A stretch of 53,990 bases of DNA from Deltaproteobacteria bacterium (GTDB lineage Bacteria > Desulfobacterota > Desulfarculia > Adiutricales > Adiutricaceae), in NCBI GenBank assembly GCA_031276865.1, contig JAISMF010000002.1, forward strand, positions 1-53,990, given 5' to 3'. A model generated the notes under the pieces. It had not been told where the DNA came from. It did no database searches and saw only the letters and a program-made list of their open reading frames with translations. Below are positions 34,402-49,280 of the stretch, piece after piece (the stretch's first letter is position 1; the number at the start of each line of letters is the position of its first letter). Both the position numbers and the translations under genes were made by a program.

Positions 34402-35756
34402 GGAAAAAACAGGCGGTGGCTGTAAAGCCGGGCTTGATAAAAAACTTCCGTATCCGGTTCCGGAGCCCGGAAAAAACCCGGACCCGGTGAAATTATAGCA
34501 GAAAAACTCCCGAAATCCCCTCCCCTGAGCGGTCCGAAGCGTTAAAAAACGCCTCCGCTTTAAAAAACCCCCTCTCTTAATCGCTCCGGAAAACGGGCCT
34601 CGGCGAAAACCCGCGCCGCCCTATCGTTTTTAATCCCGCCGGACTGTTAATAGAGGGTTCCGAAAAAAATCCCCCCCAAGGAAAATATCGAGTTTTAAAC
34701 AAAAATTTAGGCGTATAAAATCTTTCCCCAGTCTCACGCGAAACGCCGTCTAAGTCATACCCATGCGCGTCTCATAGAATAGATTGTTTGTCAACAAAAA
34801 ATGTGGTTTATATCTAAACGATGATTTTCTCCACGTGTTGAGGAATATCATCAGTAATAAGATTCGGTTTTTCATTGAAAACGCCATTTGAACGAATAGG
34901 CGGGTTTATGAATCACGTTAGCTAAATTTTCTTATAATTTCAATAATTTTAACGTTTACTAATATTCACCCGGTTTTTCAGGCCATTTGTTTTCCACATG
35001 CGTCGGGTTCAATCCTAGCTTTGTTTTAACCACTTATTTACACGCTGAAAAATCCGGAATCGCCATAACCTAAAATAGACGATAGTTGTCACCCCGGCGG
35101 ATAAAAGTCGGAATAATGTCTGTCGGCGTCCATGTTCCTATACTTGGCCGTTGGTTATATTTATCCGACAGGGTGATGATGTAAATTTTTCATCCCGCCT
35201 CTGGTTTAAAGGAGCATGATCGCCCGCCGCCTTTCACGGATAAACCTAATGATTCAAATCAAATATAATTATTGATTCAAATATACTTTCGTTTGGTGCG
35301 ACGCGATCCTGAGATTGTGGGTGTGGGACTGACCATCATGAGGCATGATTCAAGGCATCCCTAGAGTCGCCGTATTGGCCGTTGCGACGGTCAAATTTGT
35401 GACTTGATGGGTATGATAAATCAAGGGCAAGGTTCTTCCAGCCCGGGGTGAAATCGGGTTGATTCAGGCTTAAAAATGGGCTAAATTGATAATCAGCTAG
35501 GAAGGCTTGATATTTGGGAGCGGGCTTTAAAACTCTTTAAAATCAATGTATTAGTTCGTATCTGGACTGATTTGGACTGGTATGCTTTGGGTGATGTTGG
35601 AAATTATCAGGAACAATTTTTGGAATAACATTTGGATTATAAGTAAGTCTAATTAATTATATTTATTATTAATATAAAAATATAATATAGTTAATAATAA
35701 GCTTTGGATTTAACTTATTATAATTTTAGGATCGTATTACCAAGGAGGAATTTAAC
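34402..35756. other. 1.35 kb gene-free stretch, mostly AT-rich
   Basis: From about 34700 the composition drops sharply in GC and stays low to about 37800. I see no convincing gene before 35757. The segment 35290-35520 is less AT-rich and contains short open stretches (for example RRDPEIVGVGLTIMRHD), but they stop quickly. It may be decayed mobile-element sequence. Confidence 0.45.
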
Positions 35757-36029
35757 ATGGACTTAACAAAAGATATTAAAGCGACAGTTACAGAAGAAGG
35801 CCAGATTACTCCACCCAAAGAAGCTAGAGACATACTAAACGTCTCAGGTGGCGGTCAAGTTTCTTTAATTTACGACGGCGGATTTGTAATTATGGCTAGT
35901 CCATTCACCGTCGCGTTGCGTACTCTTCAAGAAGCTGTTAATAAAAAGATTGATGAGTCAGACCTTGGTACTGAAGAGGAGATTGTCAAATTATGTAAAG
36001 AAATACGGAGAGAGAACGGCATACATTGA
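35757..36029 (+). CDS. AbrB/MazE-type antitoxin
   Basis: This is a 90-residue protein with an N-terminal swapped-hairpin AbrB DNA-binding domain: KATVTEEGQITPPKEARDILNVSGGGQVSLIYDGG (read in pieces; the EEGQIT and P-x-E-x-R elements are diagnostic). The C-terminal half would bind and neutralise a PIN-type toxin. AAGGAGG lies eight bases before the ATG. The next gene overlaps by TTGA, the usual antitoxin-toxin arrangement, but the toxin is broken. The gene is AT-rich and lies in an AT-rich island, consistent with transfer. It may still repress its own promoter, in the AT-rich DNA just upstream. Confidence 0.88.
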   Translation: MDLTKDIKATVTEEGQITPPKEARDILNVSGGGQVSLIYDGGFVIMASPFTVALRTLQEAVNKKIDESDLGTEEEIVKLCKEIRRENGIH

Positions 36030-36445
36030 CAAAAACACAACTCATTAAGGTTATGATTGATTCAAATGTTATAATTTCCGCGGTTCGTAACATAAATGGA
36101 GTTCCTGGCATTGCTTTTGATAAATCAACGAAACCTCCCTACACACTAATTTTGTCTGACATTATTATTGACGAGGTAAATATAGTTTATAATCGCTAAT
36201 TTCCTGAACTTATTCCTATTCTTAAAAAATTACTCAGTATTTCCCGTTTTGAATTAGTTTCTTTGAATGATGAAATGCCAATTTCACCTGAAGAAAGTAT
36301 GATTCGTGATATGCATGATCGGCCTATTTATCGAGCCGCTAGGAAAAACTGGAGTTGACATATTTGTGACAGGTGATAAGGATTTTTAGAAAGCTCAATA
36401 ACGTTTCCTGTTATTCTAACACCAGCTCAATTCATGAAATTTTAA
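36026..36445 (+). pseudogene. Degraded PIN-domain toxin
   Basis: A TTG at 36026 overlaps the antitoxin stop; an ATG at 36053 is the alternative. The frame reads VMIDSNVIISAVRN, with the conserved first Asp of PIN nucleases, then ILSDIIIDEV, and hits an in-frame TAA at about 36197. The same frame continues with FPELIPILKKLLSI and MHDRPIYRAARKN. A frameshift then leads to VDIFVTGDKDF, with the conserved acidic residues of the second half. A second shift gives the expected end FPVILTPAQFMKF and stops at 36445. At least three lesions show it is dead. PIN toxins are ribonucleases; here none should be made. Confidence 0.85.
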
Positions 36446-37006
36446 CGAGATAATTATTCACATTAATTTCTGAGTATCATTATCAATCACTCACCTTGAA
36501 AATGCGAGTATCTATACTGACTAGTCAATTATCATAAATTATTTATTGTTTTTGTCCCTATAATACACATGTTCAATCAGGCTTTAAGACAAAATTTAAT
36601 TCAGGGTCTTTTTGAATGAATTGATTAATTAAAGGAATTTGAGGCTTAAATACTTTTAAATTTGAAATTTGATTATGAATTACAGTTTTAATGAATCATA
36701 ATCCTAGCATTATGAATCTTAGTATTTGCAACATTAAGAGCATTTTGAAGGTTGAGGAACTCGTGTACCAGTAACTCTCAATGATCACTATAGCCTAGTT
36801 ACTCTCGGTTAATTTTCATCTTTAATCGCGTTTAGGCAATCTAGCACCAGTTACTCTCCAACTACCTTGAGACTTGAGACCTCACATGTCATGATCTTAT
36901 AGGATTATTAAAGTGTATAAATTCAGCCTCTATTTTAAAACGCGGTAGATTATGAAACTATCAAATTAGCTTTTCAGTTAGAACTCTGTAAATCAAAAAT
37001 AAAAAT
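36446..37006. other. AT-rich stretch with three copies of a 13 bp motif
   Basis: No gene is visible. The motif ACCAGTTACTCTC or a close variant occurs at 36767-36779, 36794-36806 and 36846-36858, spaced 27 and 52 bp, with TAGC before the last two. Such spaced repeats could be protein-binding sites or ends of a lost insertion element. Confidence 0.5.
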
Positions 37007-37434
37007 ATGGAAGACAATAATTTTTATAATTTCACTAACTTATCGAATAAAAAATCAACGTGGAGTTCAATGACAAGTATAAAAGACATGTTTGAAAGTT
37101 TACCAACATTTTACATAAATAATCGCTTTTTTAAATCCTTGCATAAGCATGATTATTCACAATCGATTCTCGAACGATTATTATATATCGCGGCACAAAG
37201 CATCCTAGAATCCAATGCGGGTAAAAATAGTCCTCAATTTCGCAACACTCATACTATTAGATTAGACAAGGGAGGAGGACCAAAACAAAATATTCGTAAA
37301 AAAGAAAGAGCGAAAGCATGGAGATGAAAAATTGATTTTGATCACCATATTCACTACTGGCTTTGTGATAATGGCGTTATGGAAATAGCCTGGCTTTCCC
37401 TCACGATGACTTTTACATCCCTAAGTATTTTTAA
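37007..37434 (+). pseudogene. Broken gene of unknown family
   Basis: An ATG at 37007 opens 106 codons (MEDNNFYNFTNL...) ending at a TGA at 37325. In the same frame the sequence continues with convincing protein content, KIDFDHHIHYWLCDNGVMEIA. A frameshift then leads to LAFPHDDFYIPKYF and a stop at 37434. This suggests one gene of about 140 codons inactivated by a nonsense codon and a frameshift. No ribosome-binding site is clear. I do not recognise the family. It lies in the same AT-rich island as the dead PIN toxin. Confidence 0.5.
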
Positions 37435-38320
37435 CTTTGAGCGATATTTAAAGATGGCGCATGGTATTGATCAGTAATCCCATCTACCAACAGCTCTATT
37501 TTCAAGAATGAAATATCCTCCAATACTATACGTATATTATAATATTTAATAAAGAGATAATAAAAATATCGATGATTATAGATAAAGACAATATCCATTA
37601 CTCCTGCGGTTAAATATAAGAAGAAACAGCCAAGTATAAGGACAGGGCCGCTGACGAACATTGTTATGACTTTTATCCGCCGGGGTAATATATTGTGATT
37701 TCATATTTGACGCAATTCTAGTTAACTCGCATCCAAGGTTCGGGGACCGCTTCAATTTTTAGTCAAGCTATCTTTGATTGAGATATTAGCGTTCACCCAC
37801 GCGGGATCGTTTTTATTTCGTTTTTTAATTTGTCAAGTTTGTTTGTCAATTCGTTTAAAGCCGCCTAAAAACGATTTAGTTTTTCAACCGCTAAAGCGAA
37901 AAAATCCTCCGACGTTTTCGCGGATCCGCGCGTGGACGCTGGTTTAAGTCGCGAGATCGATTCCCATAAGAGATCCGATGGATTGAGGCTTGGATGGATG
38001 TCTTTGTGAAATCAAAATTGGAATGATTTTCGGCCGCTCCCTCGAAGAGGTTCGAGCCGCTTTTAAATGGCTTGACGGCGTGGAAACGGGGATTGATTTT
38101 TCGAAAACGCGGGGCCTTGGGTTAAGGAGCAATCCGTCCTTTCTTTTTTTTAGGCCTGTCTTTTTTTAGGGTTTTTCATTCGAAACATTCGAAACGGCCG
38201 GTCCAGCGAACGCTTAAAGGGAGCGGCGCCGGAGCGAAATGAAAAAGGCGCGTCCAGCGTCCGGAGGCGCGCCTGGTTCTAGGGATCTTCCATATCGTTT
38301 TCAGGCGGGCGCCCTTCCCT
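37435..38320. other. Gene-free stretch between the AT-rich island and rpoC
   Basis: A 76-codon minus-strand frame (37431-37661) with one hydrophobic stretch is possible but has no supporting context. From about 37800 the composition returns to GC-rich. I see no gene here, only AT/GC mixed sequence with TTTTTTAGG repeats near 38145-38175. Confidence 0.45.
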
Positions 38321-38362
38321 AAAAGCCCGCGGGGCCCGGGCTTAAAGCCCGGGCCCCGCGGG
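38321..38362 (-). terminator. Terminator of the rpoBC operon
   Basis: A 17 bp perfect GC-rich stem (38326-38342 with 38346-38362) with a three-base loop is followed on the minus strand by CTTTT. It lies 33 bp after the rpoC stop. Confidence 0.85.
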
Positions 38363-38394
38363 GGTCGTCTGAGGGTTTGGAAAGGGTGGCGGCC

Positions 38395-42861
<4,467 letters not shown>

Positions 42862-42943
42862 GATGATCTCCGATCTTGATGAAGCGGAAAGCGGCGCCTT
42901 TTTTTAAAAAAGCGTCCGAAAAAACCGGGGCGGAAAGGCTCCC

Positions 42944-42974
42944 CGCGGGGCGCCCCCGAAGGGGGCGCCCCGCG
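42944..42974 (-). promoter_or_regulatory. Very stable hairpin between rpoB and rpoC
   Basis: A 14 bp perfect stem of only G and C (CGCGGGGCGCCCCC and its complement) has a three-base loop GAA. No T run follows on the minus strand, so it is not a classical terminator. It could slow transcription, mark a processing site or lower rpoC output. Confidence 0.6.
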
Positions 42975-43022
42975 AAAAAGGCCGGGGGGGAAACGCCCTG
43001 GGGCCCCAAAGGCCCCATGGAC

Positions 43023-46000
43023 TCAGCCGAGGGACTCGGCCGCCCCCTCCTCCGGGGCCGGGGCGGCCGGGGCGGGGGGCGCCGGAGCCGAAGGGGCCGA
43101 AGGGGCCGGAAGGGCCTCCGGCGAGGGATCCCCCGCGTAGCCGTCCTCGATCAGCTCCACGTCCAATCCCAAGGACTGGAGCTCCTTCACCAAGACGTTG
43201 AAGGACTCGGGAAGTCCGGCCTCGAGCGAGTTGTCGCCCTTCACGATCTTCTCGTACATCCTGGTGCGCCCGGTGACGTCGTCGGACTTCACCGTCAGGA
43301 ACTCCTGGAGGGAGTAGGCGGCGCCGTAGGCCTCCATGGCCCAGACCTCCATCTCCCCCAGCCTCTGGCCGCCGAACTGGGCCTTGCCGCCCAGGGGCTG
43401 CTGGGTCACCAGCGAGTAGGGGCCGATGGAGCGGGCGTGGATCTTGTCGTCCACCAGGTGGTGGAGCTTCAGCATGTACATGACCCCCACCGTCACCTCG
43501 TTTTCGAAGGGCTCGCCGGTGCGGCCGTCCCTGAGCCTGGTCTGCCCGGTGACGGGGATCCCCGCCTCGGCCAGATAGGCGCGGATCTCCTTTTCGTCCG
43601 CCCCGTCGAAGACCGGGGTCGCGACGTGGAGGCCCGCCCGGGACCGGGAGGCGATCTTCAAGACGTCCTCGTCGGAAAGATCCTGGCAGAAGCGGCCGTA
43701 GTCCCTATCCCCCAGGACCGCTTTCAGCTTGGCCTTGAGGCCCTGGACGTTCAAGGCGTCCGCGAGCTTGCCTATCTCCTCGCCTAAAACCTTGCTGGCC
43801 CAGCCCAGGTGGGTTTCCAAGATCTGCCCCACGTTCATCCTGGAGGGCACCCCCAGGGGGTTCACCACCAGATCCACCGGGGTGCCGTCCGCGAAGAAGG
43901 GCATATCCTCCTCGGGGAGGACCCGGGAGACCACGCCCTTGTTTCCGTGGCGGCCGCACATCTTGTCCCCCACCGAGAGCTTGCGCTTGGTCGCGACGTA
44001 GACTTTGACCGTTTTGATGACCCCGGGGGGGAGCTCGTCGCCCTTTTGCAGCTTCTGCTTCTTGTTTTCGAAGATCTCGTTTAGGATCTCTATCTGCTCG
44101 GTGTAGCGGTTCAAAATGTTCCGCACCTCGTTTTGCACCGCCGAGCTCTTATCCTCGTTGAAGGCGACGTTGAACCAGACCCGGGGGTGGAGACCCCGCA
44201 CCATCTCCAAGGTGACCTCGTCTTTCTTCTTGTAGGAGAGGCCGCTTTTGTCGTCGTTGAGGGGGTTGACCAGGGTCTTTCCGACGATCAAATCGGCGAG
44301 GCGCCCCTGGATGTTCTTGGTGATGACGTGGATCTCGTCTTTTTTGTCCTTGTCCAGGCGCGTGAGCTCGGAGTTTTCGATCTCGATGGAGCGGGAGCAC
44401 TTCTCGGTCCCCTTGCGATAGAAGACCTGGGCGTCGATGACTATGCCTTCGGAGCCGGGGGGGAGCCTATAGCTCGTGTCCTTCGATTCGTTGGCCTTGT
44501 CCCCGAAGATGGCCCGCAAAAGCTTCTCCTCGGGGGAGAGCATGGTCTCGCCCTTGGGGGTCACCCGGCCCACTAAAATGTCGTCGTGCTTCACGAAGGC
44601 CCCGATGCGCACAATCCCGGAGGCGTCCAGCTGGGCGAGGGACTCGTCTCCCAGGTTGGGGATGTCCCGGGTGATCTCCTCGGCGCCCAGCTTGGTGTCG
44701 CGGGCCATGACCTCGTGGACGTCTATGTGCACCGAGGTGAAGACGTCCTCTCTGACCAGCCGTTCGGAGACCAAAATGGAGTCCTCGAAATTGTAGCCGC
44801 CCCAGGTCATGAAGGCGACCATGACGTTCCTCCCCAAAGCGAGCTCGCCCAAATCCGTGGACGGGCCGTCGGCCAGGACCTGCCCCTTCTTGACCACGTC
44901 GCCGGTCCGCACGATGGGCCGCTGGTTGAAGCAGGTGGAGTGGTTGGAGCGCCGGAACTTATTGAGCTTGTGGATCTGCACCCACTTGCCCTCGGCCTCC
45001 GGCGCGGTGTAGCGCATGACTATGCGGGAGGCGTCGGCGTCCTCCACCACCCCGTCGTAGCTGGCCAGAACCGTCACGCCGGAGTCGCAGGCCACGGCCT
45101 TCTCGATGCCGGTCCCCACCAAAGGGGCGTCGGCGCGCAGCAGCGGCACGGCCTGCCTTTGCATGTTGGAGCCCATCAGAGCGCGGTTCGCGTCGTCGTG
45201 CTCCAAAAAGGGGATGAGGGCGGAGGCCACGGAAACCAGCTGGTTGGGGGAGACGTCCATGTAGCGGATGTCGGTGCTCTTTTTGATGACGTAGTTCCCG
45301 TCCTCGTGGCAGGTCACCATCTCGTCTTGGAACTTCCCGTCCGGCGTCAAGGGGACGTTGGCCTGGGCCACGGCCTGGCGGGCCTCCTCGATGGCGGTGA
45401 GGTACCTGACCTCGGAGAGGGGCGTCCCGTCCTCCACCAGGCGGTAGGGGGTCTCGATGAAGCCGTGCTCGTTTACCCGGGCGTAGGTGGCCAGAGAGAC
45501 GATGAGCCCGATGTTGGGACCCTCCGGGGTCTCGATGGGGCAGATGCGGCCGTAGTGGGTGGGGTGCACGTCCCGCACCTCGTAGCCCGCCCGCTCCCGG
45601 GTGAGCCCCCCGGGGCCCAGAGCCGAGAGCCTCCGCTTGTGGGTGATTTCGGAGAGGGGGTTGTTCTGGTCCATGAACTGGCTCAGCTGACTGGTGCCGA
45701 AAAACTCCTTCACCACCGCCGAGACGGGTTTGGAGTTGATGAGGTCGTGGGGATCGAGCTCGGTCACGTCGTTGGAGACCGTCATGCGCTCCCGGATGGC
45801 CTTGTCCATGCGCACGAGGCCGATGCGGTACTGGTTTTCCAAAAGCTCGCCCACGGCCCGCACCCGGCGGTTTCCCAAGTGGTCGATGTCGTCCACCGGG
45901 GCCTCGGAGTCCTTCACCCGCAGAAGCTCCTTGACCGAGGCCAGGATATCCTGGCGGGTGAGGACGTTCAAAGTCTCGGGGATGGGGCCGTCCAAAAACT

Positions 46001-47363
46001 TCCCGTCCTTGAAGAGCCTCTCGTTTAGCTTGATGCGCCCCACGGCGGAGAGGTCGTAGTGCTCCTGGTTGAAGAAGAGGTTGTTGAAGTAGAGGCGCAT
46101 CTGCTCGGGGTTAGGCGGCGAGCTGGGCTTGTTTTTCCGGAAAATTTCCGAGATGGCCTCGTCCTGGCTCACCGCGGTGTCCAGCTCCAAGGTGTCCCGC
46201 AGGGCCGACGAGATCCGCAACTCCTTCGTCACGTTGTGGGTGCCGATGAAGAGGAAGGGCACGCGCCTTATCCCCCGGACCTTGATTTTGTCCAGGATCT
46301 CGGGGGTGAGCTTCTGATTGAGCTCCAAAATCACCTCGCCCGTGTCGGGGTCGTAGACGTCGTCGGCCGCGTAGCGCTCGAAGTACTCCTCCTCTTTCAC
46401 CGGCAGGGTGGTTATCCCCGCCTGGCGCAGCCGGCGGACGTGCACCGGGATGAAGTGGGTGTAGCGGGGGTCCTTCCGGACCAGGATCTCGGCGGGGGCG
46501 CCCTTCTCCCGGGGGGCGCCGGCGGCGCCCTTCCAGGCGGGGTTTTTCACGTCCTCCAAAAACTCCGCCCCCAGGAAGTGGTCCGGGGTGGGGAGCGTGC
46601 GGAAGGCGCGGCCCTCCTCGTCCCAGCTCAAGACGTCCTTGGGGTAGAAGTAGTCCAAAAGCTCCTTCGCGTTGTAGCCCAGGGCCTTTAAAAGCAGGGT
46701 CACCGGAAACTTCCGGTGCCTGTCGATCCGCGCGATGATCAGATCCTTGGGGTCGAACTCCAGATCCAGCCAGGAGCCCCGGGCGGGGATGATGCGGGCG
46801 GAGTAGAGGACCTTGCCGCTGGAGTGGGTCTTCCCCTTGTCGTGGTCGAAGAAGATCCCGGGCGAGCGGTGCAGCTGGGAGACTATCACCCGCTCGGAGC
46901 CGTTCACGATGAAGGTCCCTTTTTCGGTCATGAGGGGGATGTTGCCGAAATAGATCCAGCTCTCCTTGGCCTCCTTGGGCTTCTGGCGGGATCTTCCGGC
47001 TCCGCCCTGGCCCCCCAGATCCTTGAGGCTCGCGGAGTAGATCTCGAGGCCCACCAAAATCTTCAAGGGGGCCTCGTAGGTGAAGCCCTTGGCTATGCAC
47101 TCGTCTATGTCGTACTTCACCTCGTCGAAGGTGTACTGCTTGAAGACCAGCTTCACGTTCTCCTGGTAGTCGGTGATGGGGAAGACGCTGTTGAAGACGG
47201 CCTGCAGCCCGTAGGGGCCCCTCTGTTCCGGCGGGGTGTCCTTTTGCAGGAAGCGCTCGTAGGAGTTGCGCTGAATGTCTATGAGGTTCGGCATCTCGGT
47301 GACCTTCTCGGTCTTGCCGAAGCTCTTGCGGAGCCTTAAATAGCTGAGGGTGTTGGCTGTCAT
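43023..47363 (-). CDS. rpoB: DNA-directed RNA polymerase subunit beta
   Basis: This is the beta subunit of RNA polymerase, 1446 residues. The rifampicin-binding region is intact and wild type: [40 protein letters not shown] and [20 protein letters not shown]. The C-terminal part holds the conserved [15 protein letters not shown] and [18 protein letters not shown]. The protein ends in an Ala/Pro/Glu-rich tail of about 35 residues after the usual end, which is lineage-specific. GGAGG lies seven bases before the ATG. The gap to rplL upstream is unusually long at 676 bp. Confidence 0.97.
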   Translation of the reverse strand: MTANTLSYLRLRKSFGKTEKVTEMPNLIDIQRNSYERFLQKDTPPEQRGPYGLQAVFNSVFPITDYQENVKLVFKQYTFDEVKYDIDECIAKGFTYEAPLKILVGLEIYSASLKDLGGQGGAGRSRQKPKEAKESWIYFGNIPLMTEKGTFIVNGSERVIVSQLHRSPGIFFDHDKGKTHSSGKVLYSARIIPARGSWLDLEFDPKDLIIARIDRHRKFPVTLLLKALGYNAKELLDYFYPKDVLSWDEEGRAFRTLPTPDHFLGAEFLEDVKNPAWKGAAGAPREKGAPAEILVRKDPRYTHFIPVHVRRLRQAGITTLPVKEEEYFERYAADDVYDPDTGEVILELNQKLTPEILDKIKVRGIRRVPFLFIGTHNVTKELRISSALRDTLELDTAVSQDEAISEIFRKNKPSSPPNPEQMRLYFNNLFFNQEHYDLSAVGRIKLNERLFKDGKFLDGPIPETLNVLTRQDILASVKELLRVKDSEAPVDDIDHLGNRRVRAVGELLENQYRIGLVRMDKAIRERMTVSNDVTELDPHDLINSKPVSAVVKEFFGTSQLSQFMDQNNPLSEITHKRRLSALGPGGLTRERAGYEVRDVHPTHYGRICPIETPEGPNIGLIVSLATYARVNEHGFIETPYRLVEDGTPLSEVRYLTAIEEARQAVAQANVPLTPDGKFQDEMVTCHEDGNYVIKKSTDIRYMDVSPNQLVSVASALIPFLEHDDANRALMGSNMQRQAVPLLRADAPLVGTGIEKAVACDSGVTVLASYDGVVEDADASRIVMRYTAPEAEGKWVQIHKLNKFRRSNHSTCFNQRPIVRTGDVVKKGQVLADGPSTDLGELALGRNVMVAFMTWGGYNFEDSILVSERLVREDVFTSVHIDVHEVMARDTKLGAEEITRDIPNLGDESLAQLDASGIVRIGAFVKHDDILVGRVTPKGETMLSPEEKLLRAIFGDKANESKDTSYRLPPGSEGIVIDAQVFYRKGTEKCSRSIEIENSELTRLDKDKKDEIHVITKNIQGRLADLIVGKTLVNPLNDDKSGLSYKKKDEVTLEMVRGLHPRVWFNVAFNEDKSSAVQNEVRNILNRYTEQIEILNEIFENKKQKLQKGDELPPGVIKTVKVYVATKRKLSVGDKMCGRHGNKGVVSRVLPEEDMPFFADGTPVDLVVNPLGVPSRMNVGQILETHLGWASKVLGEEIGKLADALNVQGLKAKLKAVLGDRDYGRFCQDLSDEDVLKIASRSRAGLHVATPVFDGADEKEIRAYLAEAGIPVTGQTRLRDGRTGEPFENEVTVGVMYMLKLHHLVDDKIHARSIGPYSLVTQQPLGGKAQFGGQRLGEMEVWAMEAYGAAYSLQEFLTVKSDDVTGRTRMYEKIVKGDNSLEAGLPESFNVLVKELQSLGLDVELIEDGYAGDPSPEALPAPSAPSAPAPPAPAAPAPEEGAAESLG

Positions 47364-48039
47364 TTAGCATCCTCCGGGAGAAGAGGGAGGCCCGAAGCCT
47401 CCGAAAAACGCCCCGGCGCCGCTCGCGGGGGGGAAAATCCGTTTCCGGCGGCCGGAGGAGAATCCGGCGCCGCCAGAGTCCGGCCGAAAAAAAAAGGCCC
47501 GGACCCGGGACGGATCCCCCCCGGGCCTCCGGATCTCCCCAAGGGGAGGGCCGGAGAGCGGCCGTAGGCGGGAAGGATAATTTTTCAGAGGCATTGCGCG
47601 GTTTTCTTGGCGGACGGGGAGTCCATTCCAAAGAAGGCGGTTACTGGGGAGACGCCCCGGCCGGTAGACCACCCGTCCGGCGGGGGCTGACATGCTGGAT
47701 TGCCAGAGACAAAAACCAGAAGAAACGGGGAGGCTGTTTTCCGGCCCCCTCCGGAGCCCGAGGCGCCGGAGGGGGCCGCGACAAACAGGTTGGGGGAATG
47801 TTTCCGGAACCGCTCCCGGGGGGCCCGGGAAAGTCGCCGGAAGAGGCGGAAAAGCCAAGGGGGGCTTTCCGCCGGGAAAAAGGCGGAGAGTCCAAAGGGG
47901 GGGCTCTCCGGAAACGCCGTTTCACGGCGGAAGCTTATTTCACCGTGAAGGGAACTTCACGGCGGGAAGACCCTCCCGAAGGGGGTTTCCGGCCGTGAAA
48001 ACATGGGGGGGGATCCGGTTGGGAAAAGTCCGGGGCGGA
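47364..48039 (-). other. Long rplL-rpoB gap with many hairpins
   Basis: No gene is credible in either strand here, although GC-rich open frames cross it. The part nearest rplL (47840-48000) is a series of small hairpins built of CCGCC/GGCGG and TTCACGGCGG/CCGTGAA elements. In other bacteria this gap contains an attenuator or RNase III site that sets the ratio of ribosomal protein to polymerase transcripts. The length and structures suggest a similar role here. Confidence 0.5.
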
Positions 48040-48432
48040 CTACTTCACCTCGACCTTGGCGCCGAAGGACTCCAATTGCTTTTTGTACTTCTCGACGTCC
48101 TCTTTGGAGAGGCCCTCTTTGACGGTCTGGGGCGCCCCCTCCACCAGGTCCTTGGCCTCCTTGAGGCCCAGGCCCGGGACTATGGCCCGGATCTCTTTGA
48201 TGATGTTGATCTTCTGGGGACCCACCTCGCTTAAGACCAGGGTGAACTCCGTCTGCTCGGAGGCGGCGTCCTTGGGCGCCTCGCCTCCGGCCGCCGCCGG
48301 CTGGGCGGCCACGGCCACGGGCGCCGCGGCCGAGACTCCGAAGACCTCCTCCAACTCCTTGACGAGCCCGGAGAGCTCGATGACGGAGAGGTTTTTCAAA
48401 TACTCGATGACATCTTCCTTAGTTACGCTCAT
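48040..48432 (-). CDS. rplL: Ribosomal protein bL12 (L7/L12)
   Basis: This is the ribosomal stalk protein, 130 residues, which recruits translation GTPases. The N-terminal dimerisation part ([22 protein letters not shown]) is followed by an Ala-rich hinge (about residues 34-57) and the C-terminal factor-binding domain ([20 protein letters not shown] ... [15 protein letters not shown]). TTTGGAGG precedes the ATG. It lies 51 bp after rplJ. Confidence 0.97.
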   Translation of the reverse strand: MSVTKEDVIEYLKNLSVIELSGLVKELEEVFGVSAAAPVAVAAQPAAAGGEAPKDAASEQTEFTLVLSEVGPQKINIIKEIRAIVPGLGLKEAKDLVEGAPQTVKEGLSKEDVEKYKKQLESFGAKVEVK

Positions 48433-48483
48433 AAATCCTCCAAAGGGACGAAGAATCCCTCATGTCAAGCCCCTGGGGCGTGT

Positions 48484-49014
48484 TTATTCGGTCCGCTCCC
48501 CGCCCTTTTGGGACGCGACGGCGTTCAGGGCGAAAAGCAGGGACTGGGGTACGGCCGCGAGCTGCCTCACGAAGGCGGCGGGGACGGCGTTCAAGGTTCC
48601 CAGAAGGGAGGCCAGAAGCGCCTCCCGGGAGGGAAGCTGGGCCAGGGTCTTCACGTCCTCGGCCGTTAAGAAGCGCTCTCCCAGGATGCCGCACTTGATC
48701 ACGAACTTCTCCTGCTCCTTGGCGGAGTCCGTGAGGGCCTTGGCCAGGGAGACGGGATCGTTTTCAGTGTGGGCGACCGCGTTGTTGCCGGTGAGATAGG
48801 GCTTGACCCCCTCCCGCCCCGTGGAATCGCAGGCGAGGCGGGAAAGGGTGTTCTTCGCCACCCGGAAACTTCCCCCGGCGTTTTTAATCCTCCGCCGGAT
48901 CTGGGTTAAAGTCGGCATGGAAAGGCCCTTGAAATCGGTGATGAAAACCGCCGCGGCTTTGGCGAAAGACGCGCTCAGCTCGGCCAGGACGGTTTTTTTG
49001 GTGTTCTTGTCCAT
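48484..49014 (-). CDS. rplJ: Ribosomal protein uL10
   Basis: This protein anchors the L7/L12 stalk to the 23S rRNA and represses its own operon in many bacteria. It has 176 residues. The N-terminal part FITDFKGLSMPTLTQIRRRIKNAGGSFRVAKNTL is the rRNA-binding domain (quoted in part for its GLS and K-N-T-L motifs). The C-terminal helix binds L12. A GGAG lies about 15 bases before the ATG, further than usual. The 266 bp leader to rplA may hold the autoregulatory site. Confidence 0.95.
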   Translation of the reverse strand: MDKNTKKTVLAELSASFAKAAAVFITDFKGLSMPTLTQIRRRIKNAGGSFRVAKNTLSRLACDSTGREGVKPYLTGNNAVAHTENDPVSLAKALTDSAKEQEKFVIKCGILGERFLTAEDVKTLAQLPSREALLASLLGTLNAVPAAFVRQLAAVPQSLLFALNAVASQKGGERTE

Positions 49015-49250
49015 CCGTTTTTTGGTTTTCTCCTTTCTTAAAATGCGGGGAGGACGAGGGTCCCCCCCTTTTCGGACTTCAAGCCAGCGGAAAGCTCCGC
49101 GGCCTCGACCGGCCTCGGGCGGCTTCCCGCCCCGCTTAGGCCCGCGCCACCGGTTTTCTCAGGCCCGAAAATCGTGGAAATCTACTCTCTCTTTGAAACG
49201 AACTTGGATGAAGGGTCCGCCGGGGAAAGGCCCCGGGGGGTTGGGCGCGC

Positions 49251-49271
49251 CCCCGGGCCCGTGGCCCGGGG
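49251..49271 (-). terminator. GC-rich hairpin after rplA
   Basis: CCCCGGGCC pairs with GGCCCGGGG over a three-base loop, 9 bp after the rplA stop and upstream of rplJ. No T run follows, so it is more likely an attenuator or stability element than a strong terminator. Confidence 0.5.
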
Positions 49272-49280
49272 CTTTCCCGG

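Noticed and set aside
36767..36858. Possible CRISPR array
   Set aside because: Only three 13 bp copies with unequal spacing and no cas genes; the repeats are too short.
37431..37661. 76-codon minus-strand frame with a hydrophobic segment
   Set aside because: No Shine-Dalgarno support, lies in AT-rich decayed DNA and overlaps the end of another broken gene.
44586..46028. Long plus-strand open frame (480 codons) opposite rpoB
   Set aside because: Shadow of rpoB in GC-rich DNA with no family likeness.
46111..47631. Minus-strand 506-codon frame overlapping the start of rpoB
   Set aside because: It is rpoB read in a wrong frame; the Arg/Pro-rich content is typical of frame shadows.
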